From Mycobacterium sp. (GTDB lineage Bacteria > Actinomycetota > Actinomycetes > Mycobacteriales > Mycobacteriaceae), in the NCBI GenBank assembly GCA_020438915.1, contig JAGQTR010000226.1:1-6044 (forward strand): a stretch of DNA of 6,044 nucleotides. Reading direction: 5' to 3'. How positions within the stretch are numbered: the stretch's first letter is position 1; each line of letters begins with the position of its first letter. The notes below the pieces were generated by a model. The model was not told the DNA's origin. It made no database searches and worked only from the letters and a program-made list of their open reading frames with translations. Below, piece by piece: positions 1 to 6,044 of this stretch. A program made the translations under genes and the position numbers.

Positions 1-3000
1 ATGGGGGAGCAGGGCGCCAAGACGCTACGCGGCGGCAAAATGGAAGACGTCATCTTCGCCGGCACGTCCTCGCGCGCGCCCCTGGGCCGCGCCGAGGTGA
101 CACTGACGATCGACAACTCCGACAACGCCCTCCCCATCGAGTACTCCGAGGTTTCGATCACCCGACGGATGTTCCGGGACGGCGCGGGTGAATACGAGAT
201 CAACGGCAGCAGTTGCCGTTTGATGGATGTTCAGGAACTGCTCAGCGATTCCGGTATCGGGCGCGAGATGCACGTCATCGTCGGTCAGGGCAAGCTGGCC
301 GAGATCCTGGAATCGCGTCCCGAAGACCGGCGTGCCTTCATCGAGGAGGCCGCCGGCGTCCTCAAGCACCGAAAGCGCAAGGAAAAGGCGGTTCGCAAGC
401 TCGATTCGATGTCGGCGAACCTGGCCCGCTTGACCGATCTGACGACCGAACTGCGCCGCCAGCTCAAGCCGCTGGGCAGGCAGGCCGAGATGGCGCGCCG
501 CGCCCAGACGATCCAGGCCGACCTCCGTGACGCCCGCCTGCGTCTTGCCGCCGACGACCTGGTCGCCCGTAAGACCGAGTTCGATGACACCAACCAGGCC
601 GAGACGGCCCTGCGGCGCGAGCACGACGAACTGGCCGACCGGCTCCAGGCCAGGACGGTCGACCTGCAGGCGCATGAGGCCGCTGTCGAGGATCTCAGCG
701 GTCGAGCAGACTCCGCGCAGCAGCGGTGGTTCCGGCTTTCGGCGCTGGCAGAGCGGGTCGGCGCGACAGTTCGGATCGCCAGCGAGCGCGCCCAGCACCT
801 CGATGCCGAACCCGCGACGTCCGGCGGCCCCGATCCCGACGAACTCGAAGCGCAGGCCGAGGAGGTTGCCGAGCAGGAACGACTGCTGCTCGAGGAATTG
901 GCGCAATCCCGGGCCCGTCTGGATGCCACCCGGGCCGAGCTGGCCGAGCGGGAGCACGCTGCCGCCGAGGCCGAGCGCGCCCACATGGCCGCCGCCCGCG
1001 CCGAGGCCGACCGCCGGGAGGGCCTGGCTCGACTTGCGGGTCAGGTCGACACCATGCGTACCCGGGTCGAGTCGATAGACGAGACGGTCGCGCGGTTGAG
1101 CGCGAGCATCGACGACGCCGCCGCCCGCGCCCAGCAGACCCAGGCGGAGTTCGAAATGGTGCAGAACCGCGTCGGCGAGCTCGACGCCGGCGAAGTCGGA
1201 CTCGATGATCACCATGACCGGACCGTCTCGGCGCTCCGGCTGGCCGACGAACGCGTGGCCGAGCTACAGGCCGGCGAGCGGGCCGCCGAACGCGAAGTCG
1301 CATCCCTTCAGGCGCGTATCGAAGCCCTGTCGGTCGGGCTGGACCGCAAAGACGGCGCTGCCTGGTTGCAGGAAAACCATGGTGATGCAGGACTTTTCGG
1401 ATCAATCGCACATCTGGTGAAGGTACGTTCCGGTCACGAGGCGGCGGTCGCGGTAGTCCTGGGTGCCGCCGCCGACGCGGTGGCCGCAGAGAACTTCGGT
1501 GCCGCCCGGGACGCGGTGGCCGCGCTGCGGCAGTCCGACGGTGGGCGCGCCGCCATCGTGCTGGGTGACTGGCCCGCTCCGGTGACACCGGTGTCGGGTG
1601 AGCTGCCCCCGGGTGCGGTGTGGGCGCTCGACGTGGTCGACGCCGCGCCGCGGGTGCATGGCGCGGTGGCTGCGATGCTTGCCGGGGTGGCGGTGGTCGA
1701 CAACCTCGCGACCGCACTGGAACTTGTTGCAGCGCAACCGCAACTGCGTGCGGTTACCGCTGACGGCGACCTTGTCGGTGCCGGCTGGGTCAGTGGTGGT
1801 TCGGACCGCTTGCCCAGCACGTTGGAGATCACCTCGGAGGTCGAGAAGGCCCGGGCGGCACTGGCTGATGCCGAGCGGCAGACCGGTGAGCTGTCGGCAG
1901 CGCTCGCGGGGGCGCTTGCTGAGCAGTCCTCCCGCCAGGACGCCGCCGAACAGGCTTTGGCCGCCCTCAACGAGTCCGACGCCGCAATCTCGGCGATCTA
2001 TGAACAGCTGGGCCGCCTGGGCCAGGAAGCGCGCGCCGCCGACGATGAGTGGCAACGACTGATCCAGCAGCGTGACGAGTTGGAGGCCGGCCGCAACTCG
2101 ACGGTCTCCGAGCTCGCCGAGCTGGAGCAGCGGTTGCACAACGCTCAGCAAGAGCCGATGTTCGAGGCTGAGCCCGTCAACCGCCAGGAGTCGACCGTCG
2201 CCGCCGAGGCGGCGCGCTCGGCCGAGGTCGAGGCTCGGCTGGCGGTACGCACCGCCGAAGAGCGCGCCAATGCCGTTCGCGGACGTGCAGATTCGCTGCG
2301 ACGGGCGGCGACTGCCGAACGCGAGGCGCGGATCCGGGCCCGGCGGGCGCGTGCGGCGCGGATCCACGCCGCGGCTGTTGCGGCCGCCGTCGCCGAGGCC
2401 GGTGGGTTGGTCGCGGCCCGGCTGGGCGCGGCGGTACGGGTCGCGTCGGACATCCGCGACGAAATCGCCGCCGAACGCCAGGTCCGGGCCACGGACTTGG
2501 CGGGCGCCCGCGAAGAGGTCAACCAGCTCACGGCCAGGATCAACGCCCTGACCGATGCGCTGCACCGTGACGAGGTCGCCAAAGCCCAAGCCGCACTGCG
2601 CATCGAGCAACTCGAGGAGCAGGTGCTCGAACAGTTCGGCATGGCAGTCGCCGATCTTGTCGCCGAATACGGACCCGACGTCCCGCTGCCCCCGACAGAA
2701 CTCGAGATGGCCGAGTACGAGCAGGCGCGCGATCGCGGCGAACAGGTCACCGCACCGGCGCCGCTGCCCTTCGACCGGCCCACCCAGGAGCGGCGGGCCA
2801 AACGCGCCGAGCGTGAGCTCAATGAACTCGGTCGGGTCAACCCGCTCGCCCTGGAGGAGTTCGCCGCGCTGGAGGAGCGCTACAACTTCCTGTCCACCCA
2901 ACTGGAGGATGTCAAAGCGGCGCGCAAGGATCTTCTCGACGTCATCGCCGACGTCGACAACCGCATTCTGCAGGTTTTCACCGAGGCGTACGCCGACGTC

Positions 3001-3447
3001 GAACGTGAGTTCTCCCAAGTGTTCTCGACGCTGTTCCCGGGCGGCGAGGGCAGGCTGCTGTTGACCGACCCCAACGACATGCTCACCACCGGTATCGAGG
3101 TGGAGGCCCGGCCGCCGGGTAAGAAGATCAAACGGCTGTCGCTGCTGTCCGGCGGTGAGAAGTCGTTGACGGCGGTGGCGATGCTGGTGGCGATCTTCCG
3201 CGCGCGGCCGTCGCCGTTCTACGTGATGGACGAGGTGGAGGCCGCACTCGACGACGTCAACCTGCGCCGGCTGATCAGCCTGTTCGAGCAGTTGCGGGAA
3301 CGCTCGCAGCTGATCGTGATCACCCATCAGAAGCCGACGATGGAGGTCGCCGACGCCCTGTACGGCGTGACGATGCGCAACGACGGCATCACCACGATCA
3401 TCTCGCAGCGAATGCGGGGGCAGGAGCTGGTGGCCAGCCCAACCTGA
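1..3447 (+). CDS. smc: Chromosome segregation/condensation ATPase SMC, missing its N-terminal ~45-50 residues
   Basis: SMC is a cytoplasmic ABC-type ATPase that dimerises through its hinge and, with ScpA and ScpB, compacts and separates replicated chromosomes. The frame is already open at base 1. The ATG there is an internal methionine, because bacterial SMCs have the Walker A strand and loop before this MGEQGAKTLRGG stretch, so the true start is upstream. Visible parts, numbered from base 1: N-terminal head with the Q-loop at GQG (95-97) and EEAAG (115-119); first long coiled coil about 120-455; hinge about 464-601 with glycine-rich GWVSGG near its end; second, Ala/Glu/Arg-rich coil about 605-1000; C-terminal head with signature LSGGEKS (1049-1055), Walker B FYVMDE (1073-1078, catalytic Glu1078), D-loop ALDD (1082-1085) and H-loop His1109. 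The 1148 residues present plus the missing part give about 1200, the usual mycobacterial length. The frame is intact and ends in TGA, 21 bases before ftsY. Confidence 0.97.
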   Translation: MGEQGAKTLRGGKMEDVIFAGTSSRAPLGRAEVTLTIDNSDNALPIEYSEVSITRRMFRDGAGEYEINGSSCRLMDVQELLSDSGIGREMHVIVGQGKLAEILESRPEDRRAFIEEAAGVLKHRKRKEKAVRKLDSMSANLARLTDLTTELRRQLKPLGRQAEMARRAQTIQADLRDARLRLAADDLVARKTEFDDTNQAETALRREHDELADRLQARTVDLQAHEAAVEDLSGRADSAQQRWFRLSALAERVGATVRIASERAQHLDAEPATSGGPDPDELEAQAEEVAEQERLLLEELAQSRARLDATRAELAEREHAAAEAERAHMAAARAEADRREGLARLAGQVDTMRTRVESIDETVARLSASIDDAAARAQQTQAEFEMVQNRVGELDAGEVGLDDHHDRTVSALRLADERVAELQAGERAAEREVASLQARIEALSVGLDRKDGAAWLQENHGDAGLFGSIAHLVKVRSGHEAAVAVVLGAAADAVAAENFGAARDAVAALRQSDGGRAAIVLGDWPAPVTPVSGELPPGAVWALDVVDAAPRVHGAVAAMLAGVAVVDNLATALELVAAQPQLRAVTADGDLVGAGWVSGGSDRLPSTLEITSEVEKARAALADAERQTGELSAALAGALAEQSSRQDAAEQALAALNESDAAISAIYEQLGRLGQEARAADDEWQRLIQQRDELEAGRNSTVSELAELEQRLHNAQQEPMFEAEPVNRQESTVAAEAARSAEVEARLAVRTAEERANAVRGRADSLRRAATAEREARIRARRARAARIHAAAVAAAVAEAGGLVAARLGAAVRVASDIRDEIAAERQVRATDLAGAREEVNQLTARINALTDALHRDEVAKAQAALRIEQLEEQVLEQFGMAVADLVAEYGPDVPLPPTELEMAEYEQARDRGEQVTAPAPLPFDRPTQERRAKRAERELNELGRVNPLALEEFAALEERYNFLSTQLEDVKAARKDLLDVIADVDNRILQVFTEAYADVEREFSQVFSTLFPGGEGRLLLTDPNDMLTTGIEVEARPPGKKIKRLSLLSGGEKSLTAVAMLVAIFRARPSPFYVMDEVEAALDDVNLRRLISLFEQLRERSQLIVITHQKPTMEVADALYGVTMRNDGITTIISQRMRGQELVASPT

Positions 3448-3468
3448 CGGTCCTGCGACAATGGCCAG

Positions 3469-4788
3469 GTGTCTGAAGGTCTTTGGATCGCAATCGCGAT
3501 CATCGCCGTTCTCTTGGTTGCCGCGCTCGTCATAGGTCTGGTGCGGTACCGCCGTCGCCGTGTCCGGCTATCGGCTCCCGACCCGGCTACTTCGATCGAT
3601 CGCTCAGGTGGCTATACCGCCTCTTCGGCAATCACGTTCAGCGCATCGGCACCCGACCTTATCGACACCGGTGGGCTGCCTGCTGTCGGCGACGATGCCA
3701 CCGTTCCGCGGGACGCGCCCAAGCGTCCAATCGCCGACGTAAAGCTGCCCGAACCCCCGGTCGAGACGCCCGAGCCGCCCGTCGAGACGCCCGAGCCGCC
3801 GGTCGAGACGCCCGAGCCGCCCGTCGAGATGCCCGAGGTGCCCGCCGCCCCGGCCATCGACGCCATCGCCCCTCCGGACGGCCGGCTCGATCGGCTGCGC
3901 GGTCGGCTGGCGAAGTCTCAGAACACCCTCGGTCGAAGCATGCTGGGCCTGTTGGGTGGCGGTGACCTCGACGAGGACTCATGGGAAGAGGTCGAGGACA
4001 CCCTGCTGATCGCCGACCTGGGGCCGGTTGTGACCGAATCGGTGGTGGCGGCGCTGCGCTCGGCGATGGCCAGCAGCCGGGTACGTACCGAGGCCGACGC
4101 CCGCGCGGTGCTGCGCGAGGTACTCATCGGCGAACTGCAGCCCGATCTGGACCGCTCGATCAGGGCGTTGCCGCACGACGACAAACCGTCAGTGCTGCTG
4201 GTGGTAGGGGTCAACGGAACCGGAAAGACCACGACCGTCGGCAAGCTGGCGCGGGTGCTGGTCGCCGACGGCCGGCGCGTCGTACTCGGGGCGGCCGATA
4301 CGTTTCGTGCCGCGGCCGCCGATCAGCTCCAGACCTGGGCATCTCGGGTCGGTGCTCAGGTGGTGCGCGGTCCCGAAGGCGCCGACCCGGCGTCGGTGGC
4401 GTTCGACGCCGTCGACACCGGAATAGCCGCGGGAGCCGACGTCGTCGTCATCGACACCGCCGGCCGCCTGCACACCAAGACCGGCCTGATGGACGAACTG
4501 GGCAAGGTCAAACGCGTCGTGGGTCGCCGTGCTGTCGTCGATGAGGTCCTACTCGTCCTGGACGCGACGATCGGACAGAACAGCCTGCCGCAGGCGCGGG
4601 TTTTTGCCGAGGTCGTCAACATCACCGGTGTGGTGTTGACAAAGCTGGACGGCACGGCCAAGGGCGGCATCGTCTTCCGCGTTCAGCAGGAGCTCGGAGT
4701 GCCGGTCAAACTCGTCGGTCTGGGCGAAGGCCCCGACGACCTCGCGCCCTTCGAGCCGGCCGCATTCGTCGACGCACTGCTGGGCTGA
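3469..4788 (+). CDS. ftsY: Signal recognition particle receptor FtsY, membrane-anchored actinobacterial type
   Basis: FtsY is the membrane receptor for ribosome-nascent-chain-SRP complexes. Its GTPase pairs with that of Ffh and hands membrane proteins to the SecYEG channel. The 439-residue product starts at GTG. Domains in order: one hydrophobic helix at about 5-25 followed by RYRRRR, an inner-membrane anchor with a cytoplasmic basic flank; an acidic, Pro-rich linker at about 40-135 containing four PEPPVET-type repeats; helical N domain about 138-230; G domain about 240-439. GTPase motifs are complete: G1 GVNGTGKT (247-254), DTFRAAA (277-283), DTAGR (329-333), TKLD (391-394) and GLGEGPDDL (417-425). 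Ffh is excluded because there is no C-terminal Met-rich M domain and the protein ends in the FtsY-style PFEP...F..ALLG. The GTG start is chosen because it places the anchor at the N terminus, as in mycobacterial homologues. No good Shine-Dalgarno precedes it, so it may be translated by coupling to smc. Confidence 0.97.
   Translation: MSEGLWIAIAIIAVLLVAALVIGLVRYRRRRVRLSAPDPATSIDRSGGYTASSAITFSASAPDLIDTGGLPAVGDDATVPRDAPKRPIADVKLPEPPVETPEPPVETPEPPVETPEPPVEMPEVPAAPAIDAIAPPDGRLDRLRGRLAKSQNTLGRSMLGLLGGGDLDEDSWEEVEDTLLIADLGPVVTESVVAALRSAMASSRVRTEADARAVLREVLIGELQPDLDRSIRALPHDDKPSVLLVVGVNGTGKTTTVGKLARVLVADGRRVVLGAADTFRAAAADQLQTWASRVGAQVVRGPEGADPASVAFDAVDTGIAAGADVVVIDTAGRLHTKTGLMDELGKVKRVVGRRAVVDEVLLVLDATIGQNSLPQARVFAEVVNITGVVLTKLDGTAKGGIVFRVQQELGVPVKLVGLGEGPDDLAPFEPAAFVDALLG
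3748..3831 (+). repeat. Four tandem 21-base units in ftsY encoding PEPPVE(T/M)
   Basis: Four in-frame, directly adjacent 21-base units at 3748-3768, 3769-3789, 3790-3810 and 3811-3831 encode residues 94-121 of FtsY: PEPPVET three times, then PEPPVEM. A decayed start of a fifth unit (PEVP) follows. The fourth codon alternates CCG, CCC, CCG, CCC. The first 42 bases differ from the second 42 at only three positions, so the array looks like a duplicated dimer. The segment forms an acidic, probably extended linker between the membrane helix and the N domain. Because the period is a multiple of three, copy-number change would keep the frame. Whether it varies among strains cannot be seen here. Confidence 0.95.
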
Positions 4789-4829
4789 CAGCCCGACACG
4801 GCAAGCGATTTTCGCCGATCGCGGCGGTC

Positions 4830-4845
4830 GAAACACGAGCGTAAC
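4830..4845 (+). promoter_or_regulatory. Candidate GlnR box, upstream element
   Basis: GAAAC-ACGAGC-GTAAC has the two 5-base halves and 6-base spacer of actinobacterial GlnR boxes. It also has the AC-n9-AC core recalled for mycobacterial GlnR sites (AC at 4833-4834 and 4844-4845). The first half departs from the Streptomyces-type consensus gTnAc at its second base. It lies upstream of an ammonium transporter gene, a classic GlnR target, and pairs with a second box three helical turns downstream. Binding is inferred, not shown. Confidence 0.55.
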
Positions 4846-4861
4846 GACTTCGGCTCGTCCG

Positions 4862-4877
4862 TTCACGCATCCGAAAC
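4862..4877 (+). promoter_or_regulatory. Candidate GlnR box, promoter-proximal element of amt
   Basis: TTCAC-GCATCC-GAAAC matches the GlnR consensus gTnAc-n6-GaAAc at every specified position except the first base, and contains AC-n9-AC (4865-4866 and 4876-4877). It ends 88 bases before the amt start codon. GlnR is the OmpR-type response regulator that activates nitrogen-uptake genes under nitrogen limitation. A weak -10-like hexamer, CAGAGT at 4908-4913, lies about 40 bases from the box centre, which would suit activation from just upstream of the -35 region. No convincing -35 is visible, as is common for activator-dependent promoters. Confidence 0.65.
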
Positions 4878-4924
4878 ACAACAGCATCACCGGTGAAACG
4901 CCCGCCACAGAGTCTCTTCTGCGG

Positions 4925-4941
4925 GGCCGATCCTATCGGCC
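4925..4941 (+). other. Perfect inverted repeat (7-bp stem, 3-base loop) in the amt leader
   Basis: GGCCGAT-CCT-ATCGGCC can fold into a 7-bp, mostly G-C hairpin ending 8 bases before the Shine-Dalgarno sequence of amt. No run of T follows, so it is not a classical intrinsic terminator. It could be an mRNA-stabilising or translation-modulating leader structure, a DNA operator for a dimeric regulator, or chance in GC-rich sequence. The structure is seen directly; any function is open. Confidence 0.5.
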
Positions 4942-4949
4942 GTCATTCC

Positions 4950-4956
4950 AAGGAGG
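4950..4956 (+). promoter_or_regulatory. Strong Shine-Dalgarno sequence of amt
   Basis: AAGGAGG is a near-perfect complement of the 16S rRNA 3' end and lies 9 bases before GTG at 4966. It decides the amt start: the next in-frame ATG (5071) lies inside the first membrane helix. It is far stronger than anything in front of ftsY, which suggests that amt is translated independently. Confidence 0.93.
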
Positions 4957-4965
4957 TTCACACAA

Positions 4966-6044
4966 GTGGTTTTTGCCCTACCAGACGATGCGTTCCTGCC
5001 GTTCGGGCCCGGGGGACTGAGCGCCGGTGACACGGCCTGGGTGCTCACCTCCGCCGCGCTGGTGTTGTTCATGACACCCGGACTGGCGTTTTTCTACGGT
5101 GGCCTGTCCCGACAGAAGTCCGTCCTGAACATGATGATGATGTCGTTCGGTTCCTTGGGCCTGGTAAGCGTCATCTATGTGCTGTGGGGCTACTCGATGT
5201 CCTTTGCGTCGGCACACACCGGCGCCAGCGACTTCTTCGGCGTCTTCGACAACCCCTTCTCCTTGTTCGGGCTGAGCCAGTTGACCGAGGTTCGGGTGAT
5301 CGACGGTGTCGAGACGTTTGTTCTGGGCGGATTCGGAACGGTGCCCGCGATCGTCTGGGTGGCCTTCCAGCTCACCTTTGCCGTGATCACCGTCGCGCTG
5401 ATCAGCGGCGCGGTGGCCGAGCGGATGAAGTTCGGCACCTGGCTGCTGTTCGGGGGCATCTGGGTCACGCTGGTGTATTTCCCGTTATCCCATATGGTCT
5501 GGGGCGGAGGCCTGCTCTCGGCATCGGAGTCGGGTATCGCGGCCAAACTGTTCGGCGTGGATGACGAGGGCGTCGCCAACGTCGCACCCATCGACTTCGC
5601 CGGCGGCACGGTGGTGCACATCAACGCCGGTATGGCCGCGCTGGTGTTGGCGATTCTGCTCGGCAAACGTAACAGCTTCGGCAAGGTCGCCTTCCGCCCG
5701 CACAATGTTCCGTTCGTGTTGCTCGGCGCAGCCATCCTGTGGTTCGGCTGGTTCGGCTTCAACGTGGGCTCCGAAGGCGCGGCGGACATGCTCGCCGGCG
5801 CGGTATGGGTGAACACCACCGCCGCCACCGCTGCCGCCATGCTGGCATGGTTGCTGGTGGAACGCATCCGTGACGGACACGCCACCAGTGTGGGCGCTGC
5901 TTCCGGTATCGTCGCGGGCTTGGTTGCCATCACCCCCGCCTGCGGTTCACTCAGCGCGATCGGTTCGCTGATTCTGGGTGCGGTCGCCGGCGTGCTCTCG
6001 GCGGTGGCGATCGGGCTGAAGTACAAGTTCGGCTACGACGATTC
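4966..6044 (+). CDS. amt: Ammonium transporter Amt (AmtB family), truncated at the 3' end by the window
   Basis: Amt/AmtB proteins are trimeric inner-membrane channels that take up ammonium when nitrogen is scarce and are usually shut by a PII protein (GlnB/GlnK). The open frame from GTG gives 359 residues before the window ends; mycobacterial homologues are a little under 480. There is no signal peptide, and the first membrane helix (about 23-45, ending PGLAFFYGG) has the family look. By alignment from memory to E. coli AmtB: outer-site Trp179 (W148) and Ser269 (S219), gate phenylalanines Phe138 and Phe265 (F107, F215), Asp210 (D160) in DFAGGTVVHIN, and the first pore histidine His218 (H168). 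LWFGWFGFNVGS (258-269) is a second signature. The second pore histidine and the C-terminal tail that contacts PII lie beyond the end. About 19 extra residues separate Trp179 and Asp210 compared with E. coli. Upstream GlnR-like boxes suggest nitrogen control; glnB and glnD are expected next. Confidence 0.96.
   Translation, partial: MVFALPDDAFLPFGPGGLSAGDTAWVLTSAALVLFMTPGLAFFYGGLSRQKSVLNMMMMSFGSLGLVSVIYVLWGYSMSFASAHTGASDFFGVFDNPFSLFGLSQLTEVRVIDGVETFVLGGFGTVPAIVWVAFQLTFAVITVALISGAVAERMKFGTWLLFGGIWVTLVYFPLSHMVWGGGLLSASESGIAAKLFGVDDEGVANVAPIDFAGGTVVHINAGMAALVLAILLGKRNSFGKVAFRPHNVPFVLLGAAILWFGWFGFNVGSEGAADMLAGAVWVNTTAATAAAMLAWLLVERIRDGHATSVGAASGIVAGLVAITPACGSLSAIGSLILGAVAGVLSAVAIGLKYKFGYDD

Noticed and set aside
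1..3. The ATG at base 1 as the true start of smc.
   Set aside because: The protein lacks the Walker A loop that must precede this point, so the ATG is an internal codon at the window edge and the gene is not N-terminally degraded.
1402..3327. A 641-codon open frame on the minus strand inside smc, and a 396-codon one at 25-1215.
   Set aside because: Both are antisense to intact smc with its expected motifs. Long minus-strand open frames are common opposite G/C-ending codons, and the translations show no recognisable domain, membrane pattern or plausible neighbours.
3612..3866. A minus-strand frame with a repeated STGGSGV pattern.
   Set aside because: It is only the reverse reading of the PEPPVET-coding repeat in ftsY; the repetition comes from that array.
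5131..5142. Four consecutive ATG codons in amt as a possible internal start or repeat.
   Set aside because: They fall in the second membrane helix, where Amt proteins commonly have a Met-rich stretch. There is no ribosome site before them.
5485..5487. A TTA leucine codon in amt, the only in-frame one I noticed in the window.
   Set aside because: TTA codons act as a regulatory switch through bldA in Streptomyces, but no such control is established in mycobacteria. A single rare codon is not evidence.
5190..6026. A 278-codon minus-strand open frame opposite amt.
   Set aside because: It overlaps the full amt frame, whose family motifs are clear. Its low-complexity Ala/Pro/Ser/Thr translation is typical of an antisense shadow.

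Overview
This window is a GC-rich actinobacterial chromosome segment, most likely from a Mycobacterium or Mycolicibacterium species. It holds three genes on the + strand in the order smc (5' end missing), ftsY, amt (3' end missing). That order, an FtsY with its own N-terminal membrane anchor, GTG starts, strong C/G preference at third codon positions, and a GlnR-type operator in front of amt all fit mycobacteria. The genus is an inference from recalled gene order and protein features; no search was run. There are no RNA genes, mobile elements, CRISPR arrays or prophage genes.

Layout. Positions 1-3447 encode the chromosome condensation ATPase SMC from just after the Walker A motif to the stop codon. 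A 21-base gap leads into ftsY (3469-4788), the signal recognition particle receptor GTPase, so the two are probably co-transcribed. A 177-base non-coding stretch (4789-4965) separates ftsY from amt (4966 onward), an ammonium transporter cut off by the window end. This stretch is the only real regulatory region. It holds two 16-base elements resembling binding boxes for the nitrogen regulator GlnR, a short palindrome, a 7-bp hairpin and a near-perfect Shine-Dalgarno sequence.

How the genes relate. smc and ftsY are housekeeping genes (chromosome organisation and co-translational membrane protein targeting). amt appears to start a separate nitrogen-controlled unit; in mycobacteria it is normally followed by glnB and glnD, which would lie just outside this window.

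Nothing here looks like an undescribed system. The points most worth a second look are the paired GlnR-like boxes, the amt leader hairpin, and a tandem 21-base repeat in ftsY that encodes a Pro/Glu-rich spacer between the membrane anchor and the GTPase.
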